From: Latrodectus hesperus
Lineage: Eukaryota > Arthropoda > Arachnida > Araneae > Theridiidae
Assembly (NCBI GenBank): GCA_037975125.1
Contig: CM075851.1
Coordinates: 122,074,464 to 122,138,463, forward strand
Reading direction: 5' to 3'
Length of the DNA stretch: 64,000 nt
Part shown: in pieces, positions 25,351 to 35,971 of the stretch
How the letters are laid out: every line of letters begins with the position of its first letter
Position numbering within the stretch: position 1 is the stretch's first letter
Made by a program: the position numbers and the translations under genes
Notes under the pieces: generated by a model
What the model saw: the letters and a program-made list of their open reading frames with translations, nothing else
Told to the model about the DNA's origin: nothing
The model's database searches: none

Positions 25351-25527
25351 TGCCGAGCTGGCAGTAGAATGGTTAGTGCTCTTGCCTTCTGTTCAACAGT
25401 TCGTGGGTTCGAATCCCACCCTGGGCATGGATGATTGTAGTGGTTCGGAATCCACTTAAAACCGTAGGTCCCGTTCTGATTAGTCCTCGTGTGCAAAAAA
25501 TGACCGTTGAGCGACAGACAAACCAAA
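25351..25527 (+). mobile_element. tRNA-derived SINE, family 1, full-length copy (177 bp)
   Basis: The element begins TGCCGAGCTGGCAG and ends GACAGACAAACCAAA. The head has a tRNA-like A box (TAGAATGGTTAG) and B box (GTTCGAATCCC), the internal RNA polymerase III promoter. The tail half carries TGGTTCGGAATCC and GTGCAAAAAATGACCG. The length and both ends agree with the copy at 30640-30815, which defines the family independently. It depends on a LINE for movement. A long open frame on the other strand here is not a gene. Confidence 0.9.
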
Positions 25528-25540
25528 CTATTGAGTTCTA
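25528..25540. repeat. Right target-site duplication of SINE family 1 copy
   Basis: See 25338-25350; 11 of 13 bases match. Confidence 0.7.
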
Positions 25541-26739
25541 TTTTTAATTTCTAAACAAGATATTGAGAATACTGAGTTAGATCTCCACGTTTTCGAAATA
25601 CATTTTTCGTTTTTCTTATACACCTTTCGGAATATGTTACAGATGTTATTATTCTCTGTATTGAACTTTATTTTTAATTTCTAATCAAAATAATCAGTTT
25701 ACTGAGCAAAATTTCTACGTTTTCGATAATTTTACTTGTATTGCATGGTGTTCCATAATGCAATGTTGATATTCTGAAATTATTAAATTAAAAATATTTT
25801 GATTCAATTTTATAAAAAAGTTCTACATTCAATCAAATATCTGTAATGAACAATAACAAATTTATATTGACAAGACTAAAATATTGATAAAAATTTAACC
25901 AAATTTCTTTTACGCGTGTGAGTGATTACTTTCGCATATTACATCTATTTATTTATTTTCTGCTAATTAGAAGTCAATGTAAATCTAATTAATTTCAGAT
26001 GTGGTGTGCGAAATAAGTGATATTTGAAAAAATACATTTAATAAAATAATCAACATCCAAGCCAAACAAAACTAATTTTTTTCTTAGTCACGCAACAAAT
26101 CTGAAAAATTATCCAAAAATTAAAAAAAATATTTTGAATTTTATTTTTTCCAGAAATTGTATTACTTTTTAGTATTTTTTTTTGGTTGTTTTTAAAAAAT
26201 TAGAAATAAATATCTTTTGGATACGTAATAAACGTCTAATATGTAACTGTAATAAAAGTAAATAAATATTTTAAAATGAATAAAAACGATATTTTCCTTC
26301 AATTTAAAATATTAGGAATTAAAGTAACGTTATACATAAATTTTCCAATAAATCAAATTTTTATAATTAAAAATTTTCCAAATAAATTTGATATATAATC
26401 TTGAATATTAATAACTCTTGTAAAGAAATAGATAGCAACTTCCAATTTTTATAGGAACGTATAATTATTTTATTTTTTGAAAACCTAAGTAACACACATT
26501 TTTAAAATCACAATCCAGTTAACTTGTAATTTTATAAATATCGTATACTGAAATATATCTTAAGATTTAAGCTTCATTTTCATTAATAATTAATAGAATT
26601 TTTTTGTTCTCCATGTTGCATATACATTAAATTGTGTGTTTTTCATTATATTCTTTATATATTTTGAGATGAAATTTATTTGCTGGATATTTTCGAATAG
26701 TTTAACATCATCTTCCAGGAATAAAATGAACAATAAATC
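25541..26739. other. Intergenic, no recognisable feature
   Basis: AT-rich sequence between the SINE and a GC-rich island. The phrase TTGAACTTTATTTTTAATTT near 25661 echoes the SINE right flank, suggesting a small local duplication. No gene is seen. Confidence 0.55.
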
Positions 26740-26970
26740 ATTGATTTTCGGAGCTCGGCCTCCTACGCAGTAACCAAGGCAACTGTAACGCTGCAGCCTC
26801 CACGTGCCGAGGGATGGTTGCAGAGGCATCGGCGACCTGTGTTTTCCTATTTTCGCCCCTGCAAGTGATAAGGAAGCTGGGAAGGGGATTTAATCGTCCC
26901 AGGGTTTGGTGACCTTTCTTCTGCAGGAAGGTTATCCTGTAGTGAATTCCTTAGATCGCATAGAGAGTGC
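26740..26970. repeat. GC-rich island, unclassified repeat candidate
   Basis: About 230 bp at roughly half GC, sharply different from the AT-rich surroundings. It includes GCTCGGCCTCCTACGCAG, GGCATCGGCGACC and ATCGTCCCAGGGTTTGG. There is no clear tRNA A/B box and no credible protein frame, although both strands have short open frames. It is probably a fragment of an interspersed element (a SINE or LINE UTR). Confidence 0.4.
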
Positions 26971-27336
26971 ATCTGTTAATTTGATATTTTGATCTTTTAA
27001 TATGACCTCTGTCATAACAAGCAAGTCTTTAATAAGTATTTTGAGTTGAATTTCAATAGTTTATGTACATGCAATATATTTTCAATTTATTCACACAAAA
27101 TATTTCTGAGATAAATTAACAAACTAGAGAGAGGCACAATAAAGAGAATCAAATACACATTAAAACTGTTAGTAATTGTTTCGAATATTTTGGTTGCCCT
27201 CATTTCATTCCGTTCAAATAATATTCCATAAGCATTTTGGTCATCGCTTAATTTATTTCGTTTTATGTTGTCATCTGTGAATTCTTTTAAATCCTCAAAA
27301 AACGATTTCTTTAATTTATTTCATTTCATAATTTTG

Positions 27337-27339
<3 letters not shown>
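26971..27339. other. Intergenic, no recognisable feature
   Basis: AT-rich DNA leading into a (TA)n array. Nothing else is seen. Confidence 0.55.

Positions 27340-27401
<62 letters not shown>
27340..27401. repeat. (TA)31 microsatellite
   Basis: 62 bp of uninterrupted TA. Confidence 0.96.
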
Positions 27402-27404
<3 letters not shown>

Positions 27405-27813
27405 ATATCATTTGAATTCTAAAAACATTATTTTTCCAGAATCATTATGTTAACCGCCTAACATATTTAATTTTTGCTTATAGGAATAAAACAACTATTA
27501 CATTTTATTGCAAATGAGTGTAAGATAAAGAAAGAAAAAACAAAAGAACGTACACAATTAAATCAGTTTTTCGCATCTTGTAAAACTCATGTGTATTATT
27601 ATACACGTTTCCAATAAATTAGCATAAAATAAGAAGAAAAAGTATCAAAAATTAATACATAAAATAAGATATTTAATTAAAGAAATTTTTAAAATAACAC
27701 AGCTCTACAATGCTAGGTACAAATAAATAAGTACCACAAACATTTTTTGATTTCATTGAAGCTAAATACACTTTCTACGTATCAAAACAGAATATTTTTT
27801 TCATATCTAAAGC

Positions 27814-27816
<3 letters not shown>
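27402..27816. other. Intergenic, no recognisable feature
   Basis: AT-rich DNA between two (TA)n arrays. No gene or element is seen. Confidence 0.55.

Positions 27817-27906
<90 letters not shown>
27817..27906. repeat. (TA)45 microsatellite
   Basis: 90 bp of pure TA directly abutting the 3' end of a SINE family 2 copy (27907-28062). Tyr/Ile frames on both strands here are artefacts. Confidence 0.97.
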
Positions 27907-27910
<4 letters not shown>

Positions 27911-28062
27911 GTTCCCCAGCTCTGCTAGGACCTAGAAGTATCATTTCACATGAAGGACATTGCGAACATGACGGATCTTCAGTTGGGTCGGGATTCGAAC
28001 TCACTACCTTCCTAAAAGGAGAATGACACTCTAACTAACCACCGCAGTCTCTTTACATATAT
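27907..28062 (-). mobile_element. tRNA-derived SINE, family 2, partial copy
   Basis: Read on the - strand, a tRNA-like head (GTGGTTAGTTAGAGTG; B box GTTCGAATCCC) is followed by AAGATCCGTC and a body ending at CATAATATAT. The same head and GAAGATCCGTC motif occur in the longer copy at 34553-34845. The 3' end passes straight into (TA)45, and (CT)n(TA)53 follows on the other side. Confidence 0.8.
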
Positions 28063-28065
28063 TAA

Positions 28066-28654
<589 letters not shown>

Positions 28655-29515
28655 TAAATTGCACTATGAATCAGAGACCCAAAATCAATATATTATGGGC
28701 CACTTTTTGCTTTGGATAAGAGCTCTTTTCGTTCAGACATTGAATCTACATACTTCTGGAATGCATTTAGATCTAGAGAATACCATGCATTCGCTTTTTA
28801 GATCTCGTAAATTAGATCGAAGAAGAGAGTATAGTTGGATACGTCTTTTTACCTTTCCTACACATTTTCAATAGGATTAAAATTCTGGCATTGTGAGGTG
28901 GTCATAGAAAGTATTTAAAGTCAGATTGATGTTCAGCGAACCAGTTTTGAACACTTCTGACACGATATAATGGTATCATCGTCCATGAAGTATCCATCAT
29001 CATCAGAATAAAAATGCAGCATTGCCGGGATGCACTTGATCTACCTGTGTACCTAGGTATGAAATGGTTGTTTGCTTATCCTCGAAATGTACTAGGGCAT
29101 TACTTTTTTGTCTGCAGAACATGCCCCATATTATGATACGTCCTGTAGACCTTTGCAAATTGCAAGGAAAGCAAAATGGATTCATGGTTTCGTGGGTTTT
29201 GCCTCAAATTCAACGGCTTCCATAAATTCAATATAGGTGTCGCATGATTCATCTGACCATATTACCCATTTCCAATCCACAAATATCCAGTGTCTTCTAG
29301 TGTTTTGCCATTTTGGGTAGAAATGAGTGGTTTCCTCACAAGAATCCGACATTGCATTTCTTTATTTTGAATTCTCTGCGCATAATTCGGACAGAAATTA
29401 GCCTTAATTGACGATTTATAGCATTTGATAAGCAGTGGAGTCAATATTTTGGAGTACAGTTCGTGGGAGACTACTCCAGTCATGCTCTCATAAAATTGCT
29501 TGAACAGCAGTTACA
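28655..29515 (-). pseudogene. Tc1/mariner-family transposase relic
   Basis: Reading the - strand from about 29500 downward, and switching frames, gives the order of a Tc1-like transposase: VRKPLISTQNGKTLED (end of the DNA-binding part), WSDES around the first catalytic Asp, RIIIWGMF (cf. MVWGCFS), VQNWFAEHQSDF, and NPIENV near 28870 with the third acidic residue. The central QQDNAP box is lost. Many stops and shifts are present. No terminal inverted repeats were found. It is an old, dead copy of a different lineage from the Tc1-like element at 38.2 kb. Confidence 0.72.
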
Positions 29516-30501
29516 TCCTAATTTTTAAGTATTAATTTACATATGAATATATAAGGTTTAAAGTTGAAACAGATATTTTTATACAGTTTATATCTAAAAT
29601 TATAAATCCTCCGAAGAGCGACATTTGACTTCGATGTATAAGTGATGTTCAATATTTTTAATTGTCAATGGTGTTATTTTAACAATGGATAAGCTTAATG
29701 TAGTTACAGTCGTAAAAATTTGTCAACTACTGCAAGATGATAATTTACTCTTTCTGCCAAGTATTTCTTTCGTTTTCTATAGATATCTCTAACTTTAAGT
29801 ATTACTTATTGCAGTTTAAGAAAGCTTAGGGATCTTGATTATTTCTCCAGTTAAAAATTTTTCAGAATCTTTATAAAACCGAACTTTTCAAGAATCTAAC
29901 ACAGATAATTCTCTTCCAAGTGACATTGTGAAATTCTCTCATAAAAACAGAAATTCGAGTTTTTTGTATAATATTATCGTTTGCACTTTTTCTTAATCTG
30001 TTTAGACTTTCTCATCCTGAAATCAATACTGAATGTTAATATTCAAACTTAAGAATTCAAATCTCCTTCTATATTTCTGAGTAAAAGTAAATCATATGGA
30101 CAAAATTTAAACTTAATGGCTCAGAGTAGAAAATAATTCGTCAGAGCATACAAAATAATTGGATGTGAAAAAAATGGATATTTTGTTTTAGTATGGAAAT
30201 AATAATAATGTTGTATACATAAAAAATATAAATTATTGCGTCAAAAATAAATTTTGAATAGAGATATATTACTATTTATATAAAACAATGCATGATTAAT
30301 CATTCAATAAATTATTTTAATATGATTGATGAAATAAGTGCATTGTTTCAAAGCAAGCATGGTCTGAACTTTTCCAAAAACAATTTAATTATTTTAAATA
30401 TTTTTAATAAAAATGTATATAAATAATATAAAAAGTATATTATTAATATTTCAAAAGATTTTTTTCCTTAGAAATATGAAAACATTACACATAGGTGTTG
30501 C
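29516..30501. other. Intergenic, no recognisable feature
   Basis: AT-rich DNA between the Tc1 relic and the RNase H LINE fragment. No gene is seen. Confidence 0.55.
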
Positions 30502-30515
30502 AACTTTTTCTTTAT
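30502..30515. repeat. Left target-site duplication of RNase H LINE
   Basis: AACTTTTTCTTTAT recurs exactly at 31482-31495 and brackets the LINE fragment. Confidence 0.85.
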
Positions 30516-30625
30516 GGTGACGGCTATAATTCTGGGAGCGGTGTGCATATTGAGTCATCTGATGGTACAATTGACTTAAGAGTTAGAAATTCTAACTATT
30601 ATTCGGTTTTTAGATCGGAACTTAT

Positions 30626-30639
30626 GGCTATCTATGAGG
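30626..30639. repeat. Left target-site duplication of the nested SINE
   Basis: GGCTATCTATGAGG is repeated exactly at 30816-30829. Removing the SINE and one copy restores the LINE reading frame (MAIYE|GLNYI). Confidence 0.92.
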
Positions 30640-30815
30640 TTTGGTTTGTTTGTCGCTCAACGGTCATTTTTTGCACACGAGGGCTAATTAGACTGGGACC
30701 TACGTTTTAAAGGGGATTCCGAACCACTACAAACATCCATGCCCAAGGTGGGATTTGAACCCACGAACTGTTGAACCGAAGGCAAGAGCGCTAACCACTT
30801 GGCTGCCAGCTCGGC
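30640..30815 (-). mobile_element. tRNA-derived SINE, family 1, nested in the LINE (176 bp)
   Basis: On the - strand it starts GCCGAGCTGGCAG and ends ACAAACAAACCAAA, with a B box (GTTCAAATCCC) and the same body as the copy at 25351. The 14-bp perfect TSD sets both ends. It is younger than the LINE it interrupts. Confidence 0.93.
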
Positions 30816-30829
30816 GGCTATCTATGAGG
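30816..30829. repeat. Right target-site duplication of the nested SINE
   Basis: GGCTATCTATGAGG, identical to 30626-30639. Confidence 0.92.
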
Positions 30830-31481
30830 GATTGAATTATATAGACACGACTTCTGAACTTGTTTTCAGAGATATCTGGATACCAACAGACAGTCGTGCC
30901 TCTATACAGCACCTTTCTCATTGGACGACCATTGGGGATAAGACAAGTTTGAATATTTTAGACCTTGTGACTCGAGTTTCTACTCAACACTCTATACATT
31001 TTCAATGGGTTCCTTCCCATGTTGGATTGAGTGGTAACGAAACTGCAAATAGCTTGTTAAGTCTGCCCCTGCTGACACCTTGCAGGACAACGGAATTCTA
31101 ATGTTTTCGGAAATCTCCACTATTAAAAAGATGGAATTAAACGCAATTTGGAGAGATCCGCCTACTCACTCTTGGTACTTGGGGGAAAAACCCTCATTGG
31201 TGGCACCAGATCAGTATCCCTAGAATACAGCAGACTGCTCTTTCACGTTTTTTGAGTGGCCACATTAGGTCTCTTTCTTTTCAAAAGGGCCAGAAAGTCT
31301 TTCTGGAGAGTCACTGGTGCAAGGCTGATCAGGCTTCCGTGACACATATTCTTGACTGTCGGAATTTTACTGTGAACGAGGTTTTGGAAAATCCTATTTT
31401 ATGTTTAGACTTCTTAATGATTTTTGATTTTATGGAGATGGTTTAGCTTAGCTACAACATCTGGGATTTGAAACAACAACA

Positions 31482-31495
31482 AACTTTTTCTTTAT
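31482..31495. repeat. Right target-site duplication of RNase H LINE
   Basis: AACTTTTTCTTTAT, identical to 30502-30515. Confidence 0.85.
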
Positions 31496-31497
31496 TC

Positions 31498-31498
<1 letters not shown>

Positions 31499-31534
<36 letters not shown>

Positions 31535-31580
31535 ATATATATATATTGATATATATATTTATTGATATATATATATGATT
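31499..31580. repeat. (TA)n with interspersed TGATATAT repeats
   Basis: About 33 bp of TA followed by repeats of TTGATATATATAT, starting immediately after the LINE right TSD. Confidence 0.9.
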
Positions 31581-31889
31581 GATATGATAAACATATTTAG
31601 TTTTGTATGAGTGATAATTATCGATTTGTTGTAATTTTGTTTCTGTTAGAAAATGAAAAAAAAATTTTCGTTAATAAAAAAGAGTATTCTTACATGAATA
31701 CGAAAGCAATTTTCTCTCTCATACAAAATGCAGTAAATAAAATTCACTAATTTTACATTCAAAAGAGATCAAGGACTTAGGATAGTATCGTTTGAAGTAG
31801 GCTTCACTATTGAACTATCTTCTCTCTTGAATAATAGGAAGCGATACCTATTTTGTCCTTGAGAACATTTTATTGGTAGACGGTCGTAT

Positions 31890-31892
<3 letters not shown>
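31581..31892. other. Intergenic, no recognisable feature
   Basis: AT-rich DNA between two TA arrays. Nothing is recognisable. Confidence 0.5.

Positions 31893-31955
<63 letters not shown>
31893..31955. repeat. (AT)31 microsatellite
   Basis: About 63 bp of uninterrupted AT. Confidence 0.95.
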
Positions 31956-31959
<4 letters not shown>

Positions 31960-34552
31960 CGGATGATCAGAAAATAATTATGATTACATTCTGCTCTGTG
32001 ATACACCCTTTCATTCTTTACTTTTTCTTTTAAAAGTTTTCACATGAATAAATCACTAGATAGGTTCTAATACAGAATGAATAAAGAAAATATATAAAAC
32101 CTGAAACCAATAATAATCTTCATTATAAAAAAAAGAAAAGGAAACTATTAATTTGTTTACGCTAACTTTGCTAAGATACGAAATTCTCAGAAATATACAT
32201 GAAAAACGAGTTTCTTCTTTCATTTTTCTTTCTTTCTTTTTTTTACCCAAACCTATACTCTCTTATCTTGTCGTCCCGAATTCAGCTTTCATTATGTGGG
32301 GTGGGATAAGGCTTCCCGTCTTCAGAATTAGAAGTATTCAGTTTTGCTCCATTTCAGAGAAAATTGGGAAATATAGGCATTTTTCGAAATTCGAGCTAAT
32401 TTCTAGAAAATAATAGTTTTGGGAATTCTGTGTTATGTTATTTGTGAAAATATTTCAAAATTTTTCATTTCCTAAACTTCTAATAATAATCCTCAAAAAT
32501 TACTAACAATAAAGTATACACTTAGCATATCATTTAATAAAGATTTCATTCTTGAATTCTGAAAAATTTCTCGTAATTATCGTAATTTTAAATATTTATT
32601 TAATATAATATTTGAAATAATATCGTAATCGAATATAATATTTGAAAATTTGAATTCTCGAATTTTTTTCTTTAATTCAAATCTTTAATAAGAATTTCAT
32701 CTAATGTTTCATCTCGAAATTTGAAATATAGTTTCTTACTATTATAAAATTATTTCCTGTGACTTTATTTTTACTAAAGCAATAATTGAAGTTTTTATTG
32801 AAAATATAATTTTTAATTTTTATTAACATATATTATTGATTCAATACTAATGTAAATTTTTTATTCAATTTATAACGAATAATCTGAAAATTAATTTAAT
32901 ATAATCCCCTGGCACACAGACATATTTCACTCAGGAAATTCAAAATATTAAGATATAACCTCAAATCTGAGCTCCGTAGGCTTGATTGTTGGGCCTGAAT
33001 TATTTTTAGCCACAAATCCCAAAACGATCGATAATTTCCAGAATTAGTTCCGAGAACTCAAAAAATTTGCAGCACCGGTTGCAAACAGATTTCAGCAAGC
33101 GCACATTTAATCGTTAAGGCTTACTTGGCCTACCCTAGATAAGGTTTTCATCTATATATGGAATATACGTCACACGAACTTAGTCCTGTCCTTCAGAATT
33201 GATCGTTGCTATGGTTTTAGTGACGCATGTTAGATGTTCCTATGGCAACGAGCTTTCAATCGATCTAGAAGAATTCTTAACAATATCTTGTAAACAGCAT
33301 TGTTGACGAATCTCTGATGATAGTACCAACATAATGCAAACAAGTTGTTTATAAGCCACAGTAATTATTCAAAACCTGTTTTTGAATATTTTTAAATTAT
33401 ATTTCATAAAACTACTTTGTTCACTAAATAATATTTTTTATATCGAGAATAATCTATTTCATATAGTGATTGCGCAATTTTAATATAAAGTAAATTATAT
33501 ATTAAGAATAATTTAATCATAACATATGTATACAAAAAGAAAATAAATCTACTTTTTTTTAAATGCTTGAGAAAAACCACTTCTTTACTCAATACCAAAG
33601 AAATATTTCAGAATTGTTCAGAATATTTCAGAATAGGGGTTTCTGGAAGAATCTCCTATTCTTTCGCCTCTGACCTGATTTAAGATTTTGCAACCTTCAT
33701 TTAGGCCTCCTTATTGCCGATAGCACTTACATCCTTAGTCGTTTAAGAGTATTGGCTTCATAATTAGTAGAAGGATGCCTGAAATTCTTCGTTCAGAGTG
33801 AAAATTCGTAGCTTCTGCTTGTTTCGAATTCTATAAGTACGTCCTTGTAAGGAAAATTCTAGATAGCCCAATTACATACGCATCATAATTTCTGGAAGAA
33901 ATACGACGATTGCTCGCCTAGAAAATATTCCTGTCAGCATGACAGACTTTGTTCACTTAGATTCTGTTGGGATTTGCTGAATCTTTTTAATTCAAATCAT
34001 GAGGAATCAGATTTTGAAAATTTCACATGTTATGTAATTTGTAATTATATTAGTTGCCAAAACTAAAATTTAAAGTTTTATTTTTTAAATTAAATTTTGT
34101 ATCACGTCGTTGCTGTATGGTTTTTATATCATAACATTGGCATCATGCATATGGGCTATTTTTAAAGAATAAATGAAAATACATTCGTGAACTTTACTAA
34201 ATTTTCAATTCATGCCTGATTTGAATTTTAATTTAAGTCTATTTTCTAAAATGAAATGCGACTCATTATGGCACAGACTAAAATTTTATGGTAGTGAAGT
34301 TCACAGAGCAATTTAATTTAATGCGGCGTTTCTATGCAATCTTTCATTTTTTTAAAAAAAATATTTTTCTCTGGTCCGACGTTTACACCTATTTGGTCTT
34401 TTTTTCCCCAGAAATTACAGTTATTTTTAAATTCTAAATATGAGCTTGGAATATGGAAACCATTTTTATTTGCATTAGTAAATGACAGGAGATTTTTTTA
34501 AAGTTTTTCTTGAAGTAGAAATGAAAATTGTTAAAAACTGTGTTGTTTTTGC
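31956..34552. other. Intergenic, mostly featureless; less AT-rich patches at 32.9-34.0 kb
   Basis: No exon or element is recognised. The parts at about 32910-33340 and 33620-33990 have more G+C than their surroundings and may be old, unclassifiable repeat or regulatory DNA. Two X-box-like half sites lie at 33205-33214 and 33239-33249. Open frames at 32153 and 33404 lack coding character. Confidence 0.5.
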
Positions 34553-34845
34553 TACACCAGCATACTTCCCTGTATCTAGCCTATAGTTGGGCTGTACCAA
34601 TTGATGGAAACAGCCAGGAGGGAGTCTACGTAATTTTGAATCAGGGACCATGTAGAAGACTCCCTAATACTTAGTCTGCTCCCCACCCCAGAGGTATGAT
34701 ACTTCACTTGGAGGACATTTTGACCTATTTGACATATTCCAACCGCCTTTAGTGAAAACGACGGATCTTCGGCTAATTCAGGATTCGAACTCACTATCTT
34801 GCGATAATAAGAACGAATCCCTAACCAACCAGGCCACAAAACCCT
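34553..34845 (-). mobile_element. tRNA-derived SINE, family 2, near full-length copy
   Basis: On the - strand the tRNA-like head reads GGCCTGGTTGGTTAGGGATT with B box GTTCGAATCC, then GAAGATCCGTCGTTTTCAC, a GGGGTGGGGAGC body, and an A-rich end (GCAAAAACAAC). The head and GATCCGTC segment match 27907-28062. A degenerate flanking repeat (GTTAAAAACTGTG at about 34528 and TTTAAAAATTATG at about 34845) may be an old TSD. Confidence 0.82.
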
Positions 34846-34892
34846 TTAAAAATTATGTACTCAATAATGAAAATTAAACATTGAAGACCAAA

Positions 34893-35150
34893 ATCTAAAC
34901 CATTGTTCATCAGGAGGTTGATGTTGCGCTTCTACATGCATGTTTATCGAGGTGGGTGCTTGAGAGTTTTCCGGTTTTTCTTTCTTGGCAACGCGGGAAT
35001 ACGTCCCACTTTCTATGTAAAGTCCTCTCGGAAGGAAATTACGTCTTGGAGATTAAAATACCTAACAGCATCTTTGGCATCTGTAGAAGTTCACATCAGG
35101 GTGTCGAAATAATCATCAGAAATGATAACTGCAACCTTTTATCAACTGAA
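34893..35150 (+). pseudogene. Possible LINE endonuclease-domain relic
   Basis: A patch of higher G+C. Frames around 34905-35150 give HQEVDVALLHACLS and, after shifts, HQGVEIIIRNDN, which resemble the start and the GGVAILVRND segment of non-LTR endonucleases. Two overlapping short frames share the region. There is no TSD and no further domain. This is a tentative identification. Confidence 0.35.
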
Positions 35151-35763
35151 TTCATTAGTAAATGTAATAATTTTAAAAAATTTAAAATTAAATTATAAAT
35201 GTTTGATAAATTAATTGAAATTTATGTGAAGCATTCTTTTAAAGGAAAAAATGCAAAAAGATACTTTTTGCACTTTATTTTAATATTAGAGCATTTAAAT
35301 TTTATATAAAGAATTGAATTTTCTGTATCTCAATAGTTTCATTAATATACTCACTTTATTTTTAAGTAAAACAATTAAAAATCTGAAACTATTTTGAAAA
35401 TATGTATAAAAGTGTGAATAATAATAAATATTCGAATATTTGTGCACGTAAAAAGATTGAATTTTAAAAATGTTCCGCTTATAAAAAATTTCTTTTCTTG
35501 TTCGATACAGGATAATGGAAACCTATAATGAATCTGTTTTGTGAGGCTCTATATTACTTATAGATTATTGTGTGTTACTTTCTGTAAAAATTTTTTTAAT
35601 GACAAGCATTTACTTTTTTAGAAACTGAAAGCTTTTATTCTGACAAGTATGTATGCAAAAAGTATTCATTTGCTGTTGTTTAGCAATGGCTAGAACTGAG
35701 CATGAGATTTTAGATTCTGAACAAAGCGGCTTTTCACATAAGGTCTCATCGGGAGTCATTAAT
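35151..35763. other. Intergenic, no recognisable feature
   Basis: AT-rich DNA between the possible LINE relic and a minisatellite. Nothing is recognisable. Confidence 0.5.
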
Positions 35764-35971
35764 TTTCTTTTTTTTTTATATAATTTTATCTTTTTTTATT
35801 TTTTATATAATTTTATCTTTGTTTTATTTTTTTTATATAATTTTATCTTTTTTAGTTTTATATGATTTTATCTTTTTTATTTTTTTTTTACATAATTTTA
35901 TCTTTTTTTTATTTTTATATATAATTTTATCTTTTTTTATTTTTTTATATATTTTTTATATAATTTAATCA
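35764..35971. repeat. Degenerate minisatellite, ATAATTTTATC units
   Basis: About seven diverged units of roughly 27-33 bp, each containing ATATAATTTTATCTTTTTT followed by a T-rich spacer. Unit variants include ATGATTTTATC and ACATAATTTTATC. A Phe/Tyr-rich frame across it is an artefact. Confidence 0.88.

Larger units (their letters stand above)
30516..31481 (+). mobile_element. 5'-truncated non-LTR retrotransposon 3' end with RNase H domain
   Basis: A 966-bp copy beginning just inside the RNase H domain and ending in a CAACAACAA tail, with a perfect 14-bp TSD. The protein reads GDGYNSGSGVHIES, FRSELMAIYEGL (the Glu helix), DIWIPTDSRASIQHL (catalytic Asp), VPSHVGLSGNETANS, then after a frameshift the C-terminal IWRDPPTHSWY and RFLSGHIRSLSF, and a CKADQASVTHILDC zinc-knuckle-like end. 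RNase H after RT is typical of I/Jockey-type LINEs; the exact clade cannot be fixed. A SINE splits it at the FRSEL helix. Confidence 0.88.

Noticed and set aside
27747..28004. Tyr/Ile-rich open frames over TA arrays (also at 12959 and 44072)
   Set aside because: Pure (TA)n stays open in every frame. Only 12950-13054 within the first of these is a real exon.
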